A stretch of 49,907 bases of DNA from Lysobacterales bacterium (GTDB lineage: Bacteria > Pseudomonadota > Gammaproteobacteria > Xanthomonadales > SZUA-5), in NCBI GenBank assembly GCA_022844135.1, contig JALHMG010000039.1, positions 1 to 49,907 of the forward strand, written 5' to 3'. The translations under genes and the position numbers were made by a program. Within the stretch, counting starts at the first letter, position 1; every line of letters starts with the position of its first letter. Positions 1 through 9,635 of this stretch are shown piece by piece. Below the pieces are notes generated by a model, which saw only the letters and a list, made by a program, of their open reading frames with translations, searched no databases and was not told where the DNA came from.

Positions 1-312
1 GCCGGGTCAACCATTCCGCCCGGTGCGGCGGCGCAGCCGCCGCCCGTTCGAGCGGGCGCGCCGCATGCGGCGCAAGCTTGCCCGCTCTCACCCTCCTCGC
101 GCCTCGATTCCGGCGCAAAAGACATCGCTCTGATCTGACTGGAAATTGGGCAGAAACCGGAGCGCGCGAAGCGGGAGATCCCGTAAAGACTTCGCAAAGA
201 CCCGGGCTTTGAATGATTGCTACGACGAGCACGGCAGCAGCCTTCGAGCATGCTTTCGCCGATTTGGCGGTCTTCGGCGCGCAGTTCGCAGAAGGAGATC
301 AAAGTCGGCGCT
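1..312. other. Left-edge stretch without a recognisable gene
   Basis: No convincing coding region is seen on either strand before the stop of the minus-strand kinase gene. Short open frames here have no recognisable protein features and appear to be chance. The first 90 bases are extremely GC-rich and hold nested inverted repeats, described separately. They could terminate a gene lying left of the window, or the kinase gene, though they sit more than 200 bases past its stop. Confidence 0.5.
25..87. repeat. Two GC-rich hairpins at the left edge
   Basis: Bases 25-32 (GCGGCGGC) pair with 36-43 across a 3-base loop. Bases 50-57 (GAGCGGGC) pair with 80-87, enclosing a perfect 16-base palindrome at 58-73 (GCGCCGCATGCGGCGC). 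The second is a stem with an inner cruciform. No T-run follows, so a rho-independent terminator is not established. A REP-like intergenic element is equally possible. Confidence 0.5.
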
Positions 313-3099
313 TCACCGGCTGCGGGTACCGGGCGAATCGCTCCGGAACGATCCCCCAGACGCTGGCGAACACCTGGGCGGATGCAAATCTGGCGCGCTC
401 TCGCCGAAGCGCGCAACCAATCGTTCGCGCGCCTTTGCAACTTGGTCAGGCGCGACCAAGTCTGAATACCGAACGAGCAGGCGGTCGGACTCGGGGAGAT
501 TTTCGAGTCGAAGCTGAGCCAGACTTTCGATCAATTGCTGAAGCTGGGACTTCGCCGAATCGGCTTCGCCCGCTTTGACGAGCCGATCGATCTCAAGTGC
601 CTTCACGCGGACGACGGGCACCGCATCCCGATCGTACATGGCGCCGATCGTCGACATAGCGGTCTTGAGCACTTGTTCTGCCATCCGGTGATCGCCGCGA
701 AGCAGTTCATGCTGGATTCGCAGTGTCCAATAGCCGGCTCTGGGTTCAAGCAGTTGGCGATAGCTCTCGATGCTCTCTATTTGGCGCAGGCTGTCTTCGC
801 AGCGGCCTGCATCAAGCAAACTGCGAGCGAGCATCAGGACCATGCCGATATGCATGCCGCTTCCCTCCCCGAAACCTTCCTTAAGCTCGCTGACCAGTTG
901 CGTTTGGTCCTGAATCGCCTGATCGAATTGGCCGGTGCGCCAGTGAACGAGTGCCATTCCGCGTCGGCCAGCGCGGCTGGGATCTCGTTTCGATTCGTGC
1001 GTCGCGGCAGCGCTTCGGGTCTGGATCGCCAAGAACTCGCTGCGCGCAAGCTCAACCTTACCGAGCTCCAGAAACGCTCGCCCACGGTACAACTGCATGC
1101 CGTTTCGCAAACTGCTGTCGGACTCCTGTCGCTTACCGAGCAGTTCCAACACGCGATCGATTTCAGCGAGAGCGTCTTCGTAACGCCCGATGTCCAACAA
1201 GATGTCGGCCTGCATCGCCCGCAAGTACTCTTCTGTATGCGTTGGCAAGCCTGGTTGTTTCAGCGTCGCTGCGATTCGTCTGCTGGCGTTCGAAACTCGC
1301 CACTGCAAACGATCGATATCCGCTAACCGAGTCTCAAAATCCCAGCGGATCGGACTGTTCGTGCGCAAGGCAAGCGCCAGTCCGAGTTCCGCTTGTTCAT
1401 GGGCTTTCTGAAACTCGTTGAGGCTGGAGAACGCGTTTGCCAGTTCGGCGCGGACGATCAGTTCTGCTTCCGGAACATGGTTGACGTTTTCCGAAACGCT
1501 TTGTGCCGCGATGTTCAGCATTTCTCGTACGGTCGTATCTCGCTGTCCCACAGCGAAGGGATTCGCGACTCCCGACGTAATGTGTACGAAAAAGTTTGCG
1601 ACTGCATCGCTGACATCTTTGTGATGCAACGCTTGCGCCTGCTGTTGCTCAGCAAGTCTGCGTTGCACCTGAGCCTCGCGCGCGAGCCATATGGAAGACA
1701 CCAAACCAACAGAAAGAACGGCCAGCAGCAGAAACAGCCACCGACGTCGCTGGCGAATGGCCGAGAGACGTTCTTGGGCTTTGGCTTCTGCAACACGAAG
1801 CCGCTCCATCTCTTTGGCGCCCTGGTCCTCTAGCTCGCGTTGTTGGTGGCGCTCTGCCAGTCGCCGCAGCCGGGACGCAAGTTCTGCGGCATCGCCAAGT
1901 CGCTTGGGGGGATCCTGGTGGCAACAGACCCAAATGTCCTCGCACAAAAGGTCGTCGCCGATTTTCGACTCCCAGCCCGGATCCAAGGTTGCATGCTCGT
2001 CGCCGATGAGCGTTTGCAGCAATATGACGCCGAGGGCATAAACATCCGAGCGAATCGTAGGCGAGGCTCCCTGGAGTATCTCCGGAGCGATGTAAAGCGG
2101 CGTAGCTGAGTCTGCCGAAGACTCGCCTGCCAGGGTGATGCCCAGATCGCGCAGTTTGGCGTTGTCAGACAGAATGCCGCTACCGAAGTCGGTCAGCAGC
2201 ACTTGGCGATGACCCTGGCTATCGGCTGCGATCCACACATTGGAAGGGCTCAGATCGCGGTGCAGCACGCCCAGCGAATGTGCTTCAGCAAGCGCTTCGG
2301 CAAGATCGGCGATCCAGGCGATTCGGCTGTGCACCGGAGGCGCCGATTCAGGCCTCAGGCGCCACGCGCGCATGAGGGAACGCAAGTCTTCGCCGTCTAG
2401 CGCATCGAACTCCAGCCAATAGGGCTGTTCGTCGAGGCGCCACTCGTGAACTCGCGTGAACGAAGCGGAACCTGGAAGGGCTCGGTTGAGCAGGCGTTGA
2501 ATCGTGAGCTCATTTTTCAGTACCGAAACGCGTTCAGCAGGAAGGGCAAACTTAAAGGCACGCAGCTCTCGGGTTTTCTCGTGTTTCGCTATCCACATTC
2601 CGCGCTCGGTCGAAGTCCCCACGTGTCGCACCAATTGCCACGACTCGCGGCCGGGCACGGATGCGCCCGGCGTCGGCGTCCATTCGACCGTGACGACAGG
2701 CAGCGATTCTCGTTCGGGATGTTCGACAAATCGGTAACCGACTCGGTGCACTGTGACTAAGACTCGACCGTCGTGGTCGCCAATCGCTTGACGAAGTTTG
2801 TTCACGCATACGCTCAGCGCTGACTCCACCACAACGCGCTTGGGCCAGAGCGCTTCCATCAATTCTGCTTTGGTATGCACTACCTCCGGGTGGCGCAGGA
2901 AGTAAACGAGCATGGCGAAAGGGAGTTTTTCGATGGCGACGTCGATGCCGTCTCGCGTCAGCCGTGCGGAGCGCTCATCCAATCTGCAATTGCCAAAACT
3001 CCAGCTGGCCGGCTGGTCGACAAGAACCGATGATTTTGCTCGGGAATCTAGCGCGGAGGCTGAGGTCATCGCAGTTCGACCCGTCAACGCTCGAACCAT
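313..3099 (-). CDS. Membrane-bound winged-helix / Ser-Thr protein kinase / TPR-like fusion
   Basis: 928 residues. An OmpR/CadC-type winged-helix DNA-binding domain spans about 33-128. A protein kinase domain follows at about 155-415, with the ATP-binding lysine probably K183 (AFKFAL), the catalytic loop H280-R-D282 with N287 (HRDLSPSN), D304-F-G and APE at 338-340. After a charged, probably coiled-coil linker (415-450), one membrane helix lies at about 452-472. The remaining ~450 residues are helical and TPR-like, probably periplasmic. By topology, the DNA-binding and kinase parts are cytoplasmic and the TPR part is the sensor. The start used is the first ATG; a second in-frame ATG lies 10 codons on, and neither has a strong Shine-Dalgarno. 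The gene is divergent from the RHS gene and may regulate it. DNA binding and kinase activity are inferred from intact motifs; the target is unknown. Confidence 0.85.
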   Translation of the reverse strand: MVRALTGRTAMTSASALDSRAKSSVLVDQPASWSFGNCRLDERSARLTRDGIDVAIEKLPFAMLVYFLRHPEVVHTKAELMEALWPKRVVVESALSVCVNKLRQAIGDHDGRVLVTVHRVGYRFVEHPERESLPVVTVEWTPTPGASVPGRESWQLVRHVGTSTERGMWIAKHEKTRELRAFKFALPAERVSVLKNELTIQRLLNRALPGSASFTRVHEWRLDEQPYWLEFDALDGEDLRSLMRAWRLRPESAPPVHSRIAWIADLAEALAEAHSLGVLHRDLSPSNVWIAADSQGHRQVLLTDFGSGILSDNAKLRDLGITLAGESSADSATPLYIAPEILQGASPTIRSDVYALGVILLQTLIGDEHATLDPGWESKIGDDLLCEDIWVCCHQDPPKRLGDAAELASRLRRLAERHQQRELEDQGAKEMERLRVAEAKAQERLSAIRQRRRWLFLLLAVLSVGLVSSIWLAREAQVQRRLAEQQQAQALHHKDVSDAVANFFVHITSGVANPFAVGQRDTTVREMLNIAAQSVSENVNHVPEAELIVRAELANAFSSLNEFQKAHEQAELGLALALRTNSPIRWDFETRLADIDRLQWRVSNASRRIAATLKQPGLPTHTEEYLRAMQADILLDIGRYEDALAEIDRVLELLGKRQESDSSLRNGMQLYRGRAFLELGKVELARSEFLAIQTRSAAATHESKRDPSRAGRRGMALVHWRTGQFDQAIQDQTQLVSELKEGFGEGSGMHIGMVLMLARSLLDAGRCEDSLRQIESIESYRQLLEPRAGYWTLRIQHELLRGDHRMAEQVLKTAMSTIGAMYDRDAVPVVRVKALEIDRLVKAGEADSAKSQLQQLIESLAQLRLENLPESDRLLVRYSDLVAPDQVAKARERLVARFGESAPDLHPPRCSPASGGSFRSDSPGTRSR

Positions 3100-3248
3100 G
3101 ACGGTCCGTAGCGGGACATTGGAGCAAGGCAGGAAGCCGAAGCAACCACAGAGGCCGCTCTGTCGAAAGGATGTTGCATCAAAAATTGAAAAGCAATCGC
3201 AGACCCGGTCGTTCCGACTCCTGCTTCGACCGACGGCAGCCCCGAAAC

Positions 3249-3284
3249 TTAAGGAATTGGTTCCCTTAGGAACTTCTTAAGGAA
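3249..3284. promoter_or_regulatory. Candidate operator of repeated TTAAGGAA half-sites upstream of the RHS gene
   Basis: TTAAGGAA occurs at 3249-3256 and again at 3277-3284, 28 bases apart. Between them lies the inverted pair TTCC-CTTA-GGAA (3261-3272), which resembles the same half-site in both orientations. The cluster sits 71-106 bases before the preferred RHS start codon, in the intergenic space shared with the divergent winged-helix kinase. OmpR-type regulators bind tandem half-sites, so this is a plausible target. The binding assignment is inference. Confidence 0.35.
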
Positions 3285-3354
3285 AACTTTGAATCCCCGC
3301 AAGGACTTCGCAGTTCCGATGCATGAGCGTTGGAACGCTCTGGGGAGAGAAGCC

Positions 3355-6300
3355 ATGAACAAAGCCAATCCGTTCAACGTTGCCTATGTGGTTCGTTACG
3401 TCGTTTGCTTCGCACGCAGTCTGCCGATCCTGAGTTTGCTGGCCATAGGACTGATCATCGGCCGTCCCACATATGCTCAGCTCACGTATCCCACGTCGCC
3501 GCCCGCAGGCGCCGATCTACAGACATTCGCGCAGCGCGGCTGGGGCGCGTTGAGTGGATTTGTCGCCGAGACCTTTTCCGACTGCACCTGCAATACCGGC
3601 TATACCATCGGCCCAAGGGGCACGTGTGTGCCGCGATCAGATTGGGAGCAATTCCTGACCATCGCCAGCAATTGGATTCACATCGAATACGGCATGGCTG
3701 GGCTCTTGTGCAACATCGAGTACGACAATTCAACGTCGTACAGCATCAGCAATGTCGGCAGTGGCTGTTTTGGTGGCGCACCTGTAGGTGAGCTGGGTGG
3801 CTCGACCCTTAACTCCGGTCTAACACAATTGAAGTTTGCCGATCCCAACGTTATTGGTAACAGTTGCCTCTTTGCGCCGTCGACGCCGAACGGAGGTATG
3901 TGTACCGGGGGGATTGGCCAGTCGGATGCTGTAAGGGTGACATGGACCTTGCCTGGCGAGACGCCCCCGTGCGTTGCCGGGACCGTCGGCTGTTGTCCGA
4001 AACTGGTTCGAGACGTCAAACTCATTCAAGAAAAGAACGGTCCCTTCCCGTGCGTGGGCAGCATGCCGATTCGTGACAGCAACACGCCGCGCTTTGGCCT
4101 CAATCGAATTTGTTCGGCGCCAGCACAACAATTGCTTAGTGCCGCTGCCTTCTTGGGGAGACAACCAACCCAATGCGCAGGGGACCCGGTAGACCTGGAG
4201 ACGGGCGCGTTCGTGGATCGGCTTCACTGCGGCGCATTCGACAATCCTGGTCCTGATCTTGATAGCTCATTGAGCTTCAGCTCTCGTCGGCCGGGCGGTT
4301 ATGCGTCGGTGCCCTTGCCGGCCGGTTGGGCCGCTGCGTATTCGCGCACGGCATTGCGTAAACCGGCCTCCGGCTCGCAGAAGGAACTGATTGTGGTTTT
4401 CACCGACGGCGGTGATGTTTTGCGCTTTGTCCGCCGCGATGTCTTCGAGCCAGGTACGACCTATTACTTCTACACGCAGGATGGAGACCGCCTTGCTGAC
4501 GGATACATGTCGGTGAACACGACCACCGGCAAGATGTATCTGACATACCGGGATGGCTCGACAGACACGTTTACGAGTCGCGGCGATTTGGAGCAAGTCA
4601 AAGATCCCACTGGCAACAACGCGATCAACATCACGATGACCGCCAGCGGTTCCGATTGGGTTCGCAAGCTTTCTCATTCGAGCAGCGGGCAGGCCATCGA
4701 GCAGGTGTTTTCGCGTATCACGCCAACAGGAGCGCCCGCTGCTGGCTGGTATCTGACCCAAGTGCGCGATGCCGCACAGAATATTGTCGGCGTCAACGGC
4801 GCGGTAGTTCGATCAGCCAGGTTGACCTATGCCTGGGCGACTGCCGCCAATCTTGCTTATGTTTCCAGTTACACCGACTATGCCGGTCGCACCGTGCGCT
4901 ACGGAAATCCAGATGGCGCCGGGCGTGTCCAACGCCGCTGCGATGAAAACAACAGCGGAGCCAGCACCGACAATACGGGCTGCGTCACGCATTCCTACGA
5001 CAGCAAGGGACGCGTCACACGACAAATACAGCCTGACCTGAGTGTGATCGACTTTACCTGGCAGCCTATTCCAAATGAGCCCGGCGGCACTGGTTACTCA
5101 CTCGAGGTTGGTTGGAAGGCGGGTGTGGGCAGTTCCAACACGCGCTTCCGTCGGTACCTGCACGACAATAGTGAACGCATTGTCCGTACGTACGCACCGG
5201 ACAAGACCAACATCTATTCCGAGCGCCGATATGCGCTCGACAATGGCGATCGGCTGGAAAGCGTGAGAAATGAGCTGGGTGTCACTACAAGGTTCACCTA
5301 TGACGCTCAAGGCAGGCTTACAGAAACGGACGAGGGGGTGTTCGTCGCGTCGCAGCCGGGACAACAGTCGGAACTGAAGCTCACCAGATTTGCGGACTTC
5401 GACAGCTTTGGACAGCCGCGAACCATCATCGATGCCGAAGGTCGTATTACCCGGCGCACCTTCGACGCGGCAACGGGCGCGCTGACGAGTGAGACCGTCA
5501 ACGATGGCACACAAAATCTTACGACGACTTTCAGCTACACGAGCAATGGTCAGTTGTCCAAAGTAGTGCTGCCGGATGGCACACGACACACGTATACCTA
5601 TGACGCCCGAAAGTACCTCGACAGAATCACGCTCGATGCCAACGACACCAACATCACGGGTCGAACGCAACTGATCGAGGACTACAATTTCGACTGGCGC
5701 GGCTTTCTGACATCGAGCACCGATCGCCGCGGCGTTATGCGCACATACAGTTACGACGCTGTCGGGCGCCTTCAATCTGAGCAAGTCCCGGCGATCGGCT
5801 GGAGCATGAGTTTTCAGTATGAGAACGCCGGAGGCCTTTCGCAGATCAATGCCACCGACGGCATTTGGCGATTTGCCAATCGAGCCACTTCCGTGGGTTA
5901 CCAAGTATCCCAGATTACTGAGCCCAATGGCCTGGTGACGACCTTCACCTACGATGCGGTTGGTCGTCTCCGCAGCAGCGCCATGGTCGGTCTGAACGGC
6001 ACCGGCAGTATCGCCTCTGGCGGCGATGCGAATCGCGATACGCTGATCTCTTACTCAACCCTCAGCGATGGCTACCGGGTGACCACCACGCTGGAAGATG
6101 CTGCCCAATCCTGGGTGGACTATGGCTTCGACGGTCGTGTGATCCGCACCCGCGACGCTCGTAATGTGACCAATGCGCTGACCTACGACAGCCTCGGCAG
6201 GTTGAAGACCCTGACGGCCGGCACTACAACCGCGCAAGGCTTTATTCCCTCCAGCTTCCCTGCGATCAATGCAGTCACCAGTTATCAATATGACCGAACC

Positions 6301-9084
6301 GGGCTGGTCACGCGCGTGACCGATCCCGAGCAACAGGGCCTGGCGGCAAACCTCAAGGCCTACACCAGCTACACCTACGATGGCATCGGCCGCCCGAAAT
6401 TGGTGACCGACGCCATGGGGCGGACCACCCAATTCAGCTACGACACCAATAATCGGACGACCACGATCGTGCAGGGCAGCGGTACCGAGAGCAAAACGGT
6501 CCGGCTCACCTACGACCGACTTGGGCGCTTGATTTCAGAGGCCACCGATCCGGCAGGGCTGAATCTCGTCGTTCGCTGGGGCTACACGCCCAGCATTGGC
6601 ACGACCAATCGATGGGACGTTGCGCAAGTCACCAATGCCGCCGGCTTTTCCACCTTCTACGGCTACGATGGCGGTGGACGCTTGTCGCAAACTCGCGATG
6701 CCAAGAACAACAACTGGGGTTTCACCCGCACGCCCCGCGGCTGCCTGGCGACGCAACGCTCGCCCTTGGGACGAGAAGTCCGCTACACCTACGGACCGAA
6801 TTGCCAGGTTGCCACGATCGCTGATCTGGAAACCGGCATCAACGAGAGTTTCAGCTACAACCTCGATGGCAGTCTGCGCGTGCACAATCTCGGCAACGCA
6901 CAGCACGCTTATGGTTACGATCGTCGTGGCCTTATGACCAGCCTGGTCAGCACGGCCCCAGATGCACCGGCGGTGAGCAGCTACTATCAGTATTACCCGA
7001 ACGGTCTGATGTACCGCGCTGTCTCGAATAACGTTGATGAGATGCTGCCCCTCGACGCGATGAATCGGCTTGCCAGTGGCGCGCTGAACAAACGAGGTCA
7101 GTTGCTCAGTATCGGCGCTGTTCCAACCACTTACACGTACGACAACGCAGGGCTGCTGGCCACAACAACCTTCAACGGCCAGATATCGCGCTACCAATGG
7201 ACCGCAGATGGCTTGCTCAAATCGATCAACCGCGACGGCACAGCAATTGATGAGGCCTACTCATACGATTCGGCACGGCGGCTGCTTGGAATCAGTCCCA
7301 ATTTCGATGGTTCGATGGTCGGTCAGCAGCATACCCTTGGGCTCGACGCGCGAGGCCTGGCGACGACTCAACGCCTGCCCAATAGCGTTTCGCGCACCAC
7401 AACCTACGACGAACGCGGCATGGCCCAGCACACGGGCGCGAGCGGCAGTCTCTCCGAACAACTCGGGCCCTTCGATGCCGACGGCAACCCAACATCGGCG
7501 CAGTTTTTCAACTACGCTCCGAATACTGCCGGCCTATCGTCCCAAAAAGCGACGGTGTTCACCTACGACGCCCGCGGCAACCTGAAGACTGCCGCTGAAG
7601 CCAATGGTGCCAATGCCTTTACATTTACCTACGACGCGCGCGACCGCCTGATCAGCTACACCGCGCCTGCCGGGCGTTATCCGGGCGCGGGCTATCGCGG
7701 CACCACGCGCAGCTTTACCTATAGCCCGATGGGCGCCCTGTCGAAGGTGAGCAACCCGAGCGCGGGCGTTACCAGGCTGACGCCCAGCTATCAATTCGCC
7801 CACCATCAGGTCATGAAATCGACCACCTGGAACGTCGGCGAGACGGCACAACTCGGCAGCGTCGATTACTCCTACGATGTCACAGGTCTGGGCATGTACG
7901 CGCGCAGCGCCAGCGACACCGTGCCCGCAGTGAGCAATATGAACGTCGTGCCCGTTCAGGACATGCGCGGCAGCGTCTGGTTCGAACGCGGCACAACGGC
8001 AGCCGCCGATGCCTCCACCAGCCTGCAAAAGCCGATCTATGCCATGAGCGGCGAACTGGGCGGCCTGCCGGCGCTGGCAACCGACGACGCCACACTGGGC
8101 AACGGCGCCCATCGATTTACAGGCGAATGGCAAACCCCGCATGGCCTGACCTATCTTCGTGCCCGCTGGTATTTCCCGCAGATCGGTCGGTTTTTGCAGC
8201 GCGATAGCTACGTTGGCGATCCGATGAGGCCGGCTTCGTTGAATCGGCACTCATATGCCGAAGGGGATCCGATTAATAACGTGGATCCGAGCGGATATGC
8301 CGTCAATTTTCTTGCGGTTGCCGCGGTTGCGGTCGGCTTGTACGTGGTTGACGAACTTTTGGCCGGCGAACCTACGGGTGTCCAGACGATAGATCCAAAT
8401 TCAACCGGACTAGAGTGTGCAAGCCTGAAGTCATGGCGAAACTGGCAAAACACTTACGCGGCTATTAGTTTGCTATCGCCTGATGTGCAGGATGTTCCTC
8501 GATTGGGCAGATCCCTGACCCGACGAGGCGGTGTTTTGAGAAGACCTCGTTCGCCCGCGTCTATAACCCCATACACCGGTTCTGGGACTCTCCGAGATCC
8601 GGAGATAATCCCTCCGAATGTCGAACTTCTGCCGATGCGGAGCGCGGCCAGCCCATTTGAATTGGCCTCCGTCCCTCCGAGTCTCACGACCCAGAGTCAG
8701 CCCCCAGTTGTGTTAGCTGGCCCGGGCACTACAATTCTCACTGGGTGTCACGGAACGGTTTGCGTAGTTGGACCTGGGCAGACGTTAGAAATTTTCGATG
8801 CATCCATTCGCAACATAATAATCTCCGGGGGGAATGATGTTCGGATTAGCGCTTCCGAAGTCCGAAACCTGAGTACAAGTCGCATCGTCGATAGTGGACA
8901 GATTTTCGTTCCAGCCCATAGTGCGGGTCCAATAAATATCACTATTCAGAACTCATCGGTTGTGAATCTTGGTGGGTCGGACGGAGTTCATCATATCGGT
9001 CCGACACAGTTCCTTATTCGGGACTCGTCAATTTTTAATCTTAGTGGCTCTGGGACGATTTTCGATAATTACGCGCGGCATTGA
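3355..9084 (+). CDS. Secreted RHS/YD-repeat protein with divergent C-terminal tip
   Basis: 1909 residues from ATG 3355, chosen because GGGGAGAGA (3342-3350) lies just upstream and the N-terminus then reads as a signal peptide ending near PTYAQ. In-frame alternatives are ATG 3319 and TTG 3289. A Cys-rich region follows, then a segment beginning CAGDPVDLETGAF typical of RHS proteins (DUF6531-like), then dozens of YD repeats (forms of YTYDxxGRL). The RHS core closes with GRFLQRD...NNVDPSGY at about residue 1648. The remaining ~260 residues are the variable tip: a hydrophobic segment (about 1650-1668), then a stretch with beta-helix-like repeats (IQNSSVVNL, IRDSSIFNL). RHS shells enclose a C-terminal effector in known members. 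This tip matches no toxin I recognise, no obvious immunity gene follows, and its DNA is less GC-rich than the body, suggesting tip exchange. Confidence 0.9.
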   Translation: MNKANPFNVAYVVRYVVCFARSLPILSLLAIGLIIGRPTYAQLTYPTSPPAGADLQTFAQRGWGALSGFVAETFSDCTCNTGYTIGPRGTCVPRSDWEQFLTIASNWIHIEYGMAGLLCNIEYDNSTSYSISNVGSGCFGGAPVGELGGSTLNSGLTQLKFADPNVIGNSCLFAPSTPNGGMCTGGIGQSDAVRVTWTLPGETPPCVAGTVGCCPKLVRDVKLIQEKNGPFPCVGSMPIRDSNTPRFGLNRICSAPAQQLLSAAAFLGRQPTQCAGDPVDLETGAFVDRLHCGAFDNPGPDLDSSLSFSSRRPGGYASVPLPAGWAAAYSRTALRKPASGSQKELIVVFTDGGDVLRFVRRDVFEPGTTYYFYTQDGDRLADGYMSVNTTTGKMYLTYRDGSTDTFTSRGDLEQVKDPTGNNAINITMTASGSDWVRKLSHSSSGQAIEQVFSRITPTGAPAAGWYLTQVRDAAQNIVGVNGAVVRSARLTYAWATAANLAYVSSYTDYAGRTVRYGNPDGAGRVQRRCDENNSGASTDNTGCVTHSYDSKGRVTRQIQPDLSVIDFTWQPIPNEPGGTGYSLEVGWKAGVGSSNTRFRRYLHDNSERIVRTYAPDKTNIYSERRYALDNGDRLESVRNELGVTTRFTYDAQGRLTETDEGVFVASQPGQQSELKLTRFADFDSFGQPRTIIDAEGRITRRTFDAATGALTSETVNDGTQNLTTTFSYTSNGQLSKVVLPDGTRHTYTYDARKYLDRITLDANDTNITGRTQLIEDYNFDWRGFLTSSTDRRGVMRTYSYDAVGRLQSEQVPAIGWSMSFQYENAGGLSQINATDGIWRFANRATSVGYQVSQITEPNGLVTTFTYDAVGRLRSSAMVGLNGTGSIASGGDANRDTLISYSTLSDGYRVTTTLEDAAQSWVDYGFDGRVIRTRDARNVTNALTYDSLGRLKTLTAGTTTAQGFIPSSFPAINAVTSYQYDRTGLVTRVTDPEQQGLAANLKAYTSYTYDGIGRPKLVTDAMGRTTQFSYDTNNRTTTIVQGSGTESKTVRLTYDRLGRLISEATDPAGLNLVVRWGYTPSIGTTNRWDVAQVTNAAGFSTFYGYDGGGRLSQTRDAKNNNWGFTRTPRGCLATQRSPLGREVRYTYGPNCQVATIADLETGINESFSYNLDGSLRVHNLGNAQHAYGYDRRGLMTSLVSTAPDAPAVSSYYQYYPNGLMYRAVSNNVDEMLPLDAMNRLASGALNKRGQLLSIGAVPTTYTYDNAGLLATTTFNGQISRYQWTADGLLKSINRDGTAIDEAYSYDSARRLLGISPNFDGSMVGQQHTLGLDARGLATTQRLPNSVSRTTTYDERGMAQHTGASGSLSEQLGPFDADGNPTSAQFFNYAPNTAGLSSQKATVFTYDARGNLKTAAEANGANAFTFTYDARDRLISYTAPAGRYPGAGYRGTTRSFTYSPMGALSKVSNPSAGVTRLTPSYQFAHHQVMKSTTWNVGETAQLGSVDYSYDVTGLGMYARSASDTVPAVSNMNVVPVQDMRGSVWFERGTTAAADASTSLQKPIYAMSGELGGLPALATDDATLGNGAHRFTGEWQTPHGLTYLRARWYFPQIGRFLQRDSYVGDPMRPASLNRHSYAEGDPINNVDPSGYAVNFLAVAAVAVGLYVVDELLAGEPTGVQTIDPNSTGLECASLKSWRNWQNTYAAISLLSPDVQDVPRLGRSLTRRGGVLRRPRSPASITPYTGSGTLRDPEIIPPNVELLPMRSAASPFELASVPPSLTTQSQPPVVLAGPGTTILTGCHGTVCVVGPGQTLEIFDASIRNIIISGGNDVRISASEVRNLSTSRIVDSGQIFVPAHSAGPINITIQNSSVVNLGGSDGVHHIGPTQFLIRDSSIFNLSGSGTIFDNYARH

Positions 9085-9635
9085 ACTCCGAAATCAAGGT
9101 GGGGATCGTGGACCCTGTTGGGTGTGAGGGGGAAGGCCATACGAGACGGCGCGCTATCGCAAGCGTTTTTTGGCCAAACGGCAAGGGTGTCGTGGGTAAC
9201 TGCGAAGCTGGCGAAAGCCGAAGGCAAAGCGCTGGCCTGACGAACAGGAAGCGGATATGAGGCGGCAGAGCGGGGTAAGGCGGCCAATATAAGGATCGGC
9301 CAGGGACAGCCATCGAATCGATGACGGCTCGCTATTCAAGGTCCGCCGGCAGACTGAAATTTGATTACCGGTTCGCGGATGTGGCTGGGCGCCCGACAGT
9401 TTGATCATGGCTGACCTTGAGGATGTCAGAAGCCTTGATCACGACTTGTATTTCCAGATCAGGCGCGTGGCCACCGCGTTCCGGTGGTTGTAAAACATGA
9501 GATCCTGAGGTCCGCTTTCGAACAATCGTGACCGTTGCCGGACAAGCGCAGACCGGCAACGGCCAATGCCACAGCCGCGCACGCCTGGCACGAGCCTTGC
9601 TGCCAACAGGTAGAAATCCGCCTTTCGGGCCTGCC
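9085..9635. other. Intergenic stretch without a supported gene
   Basis: About 550 bases between the RHS gene and the permease. Open frames here are short or lie antisense to the permease and have low-complexity, Arg/Ser/Pro-rich products typical of shadows. An immunity gene for the RHS tip would be expected in this place, but nothing with convincing codon structure or a ribosome-binding site was found. The stretch could be the remains of tip or immunity cassettes; that is speculation. Confidence 0.5.

Noticed and set aside
5098-5904. 268-residue minus-strand open frame
   Set aside because: Antisense to the RHS YD repeats; no start signal and no known domain.
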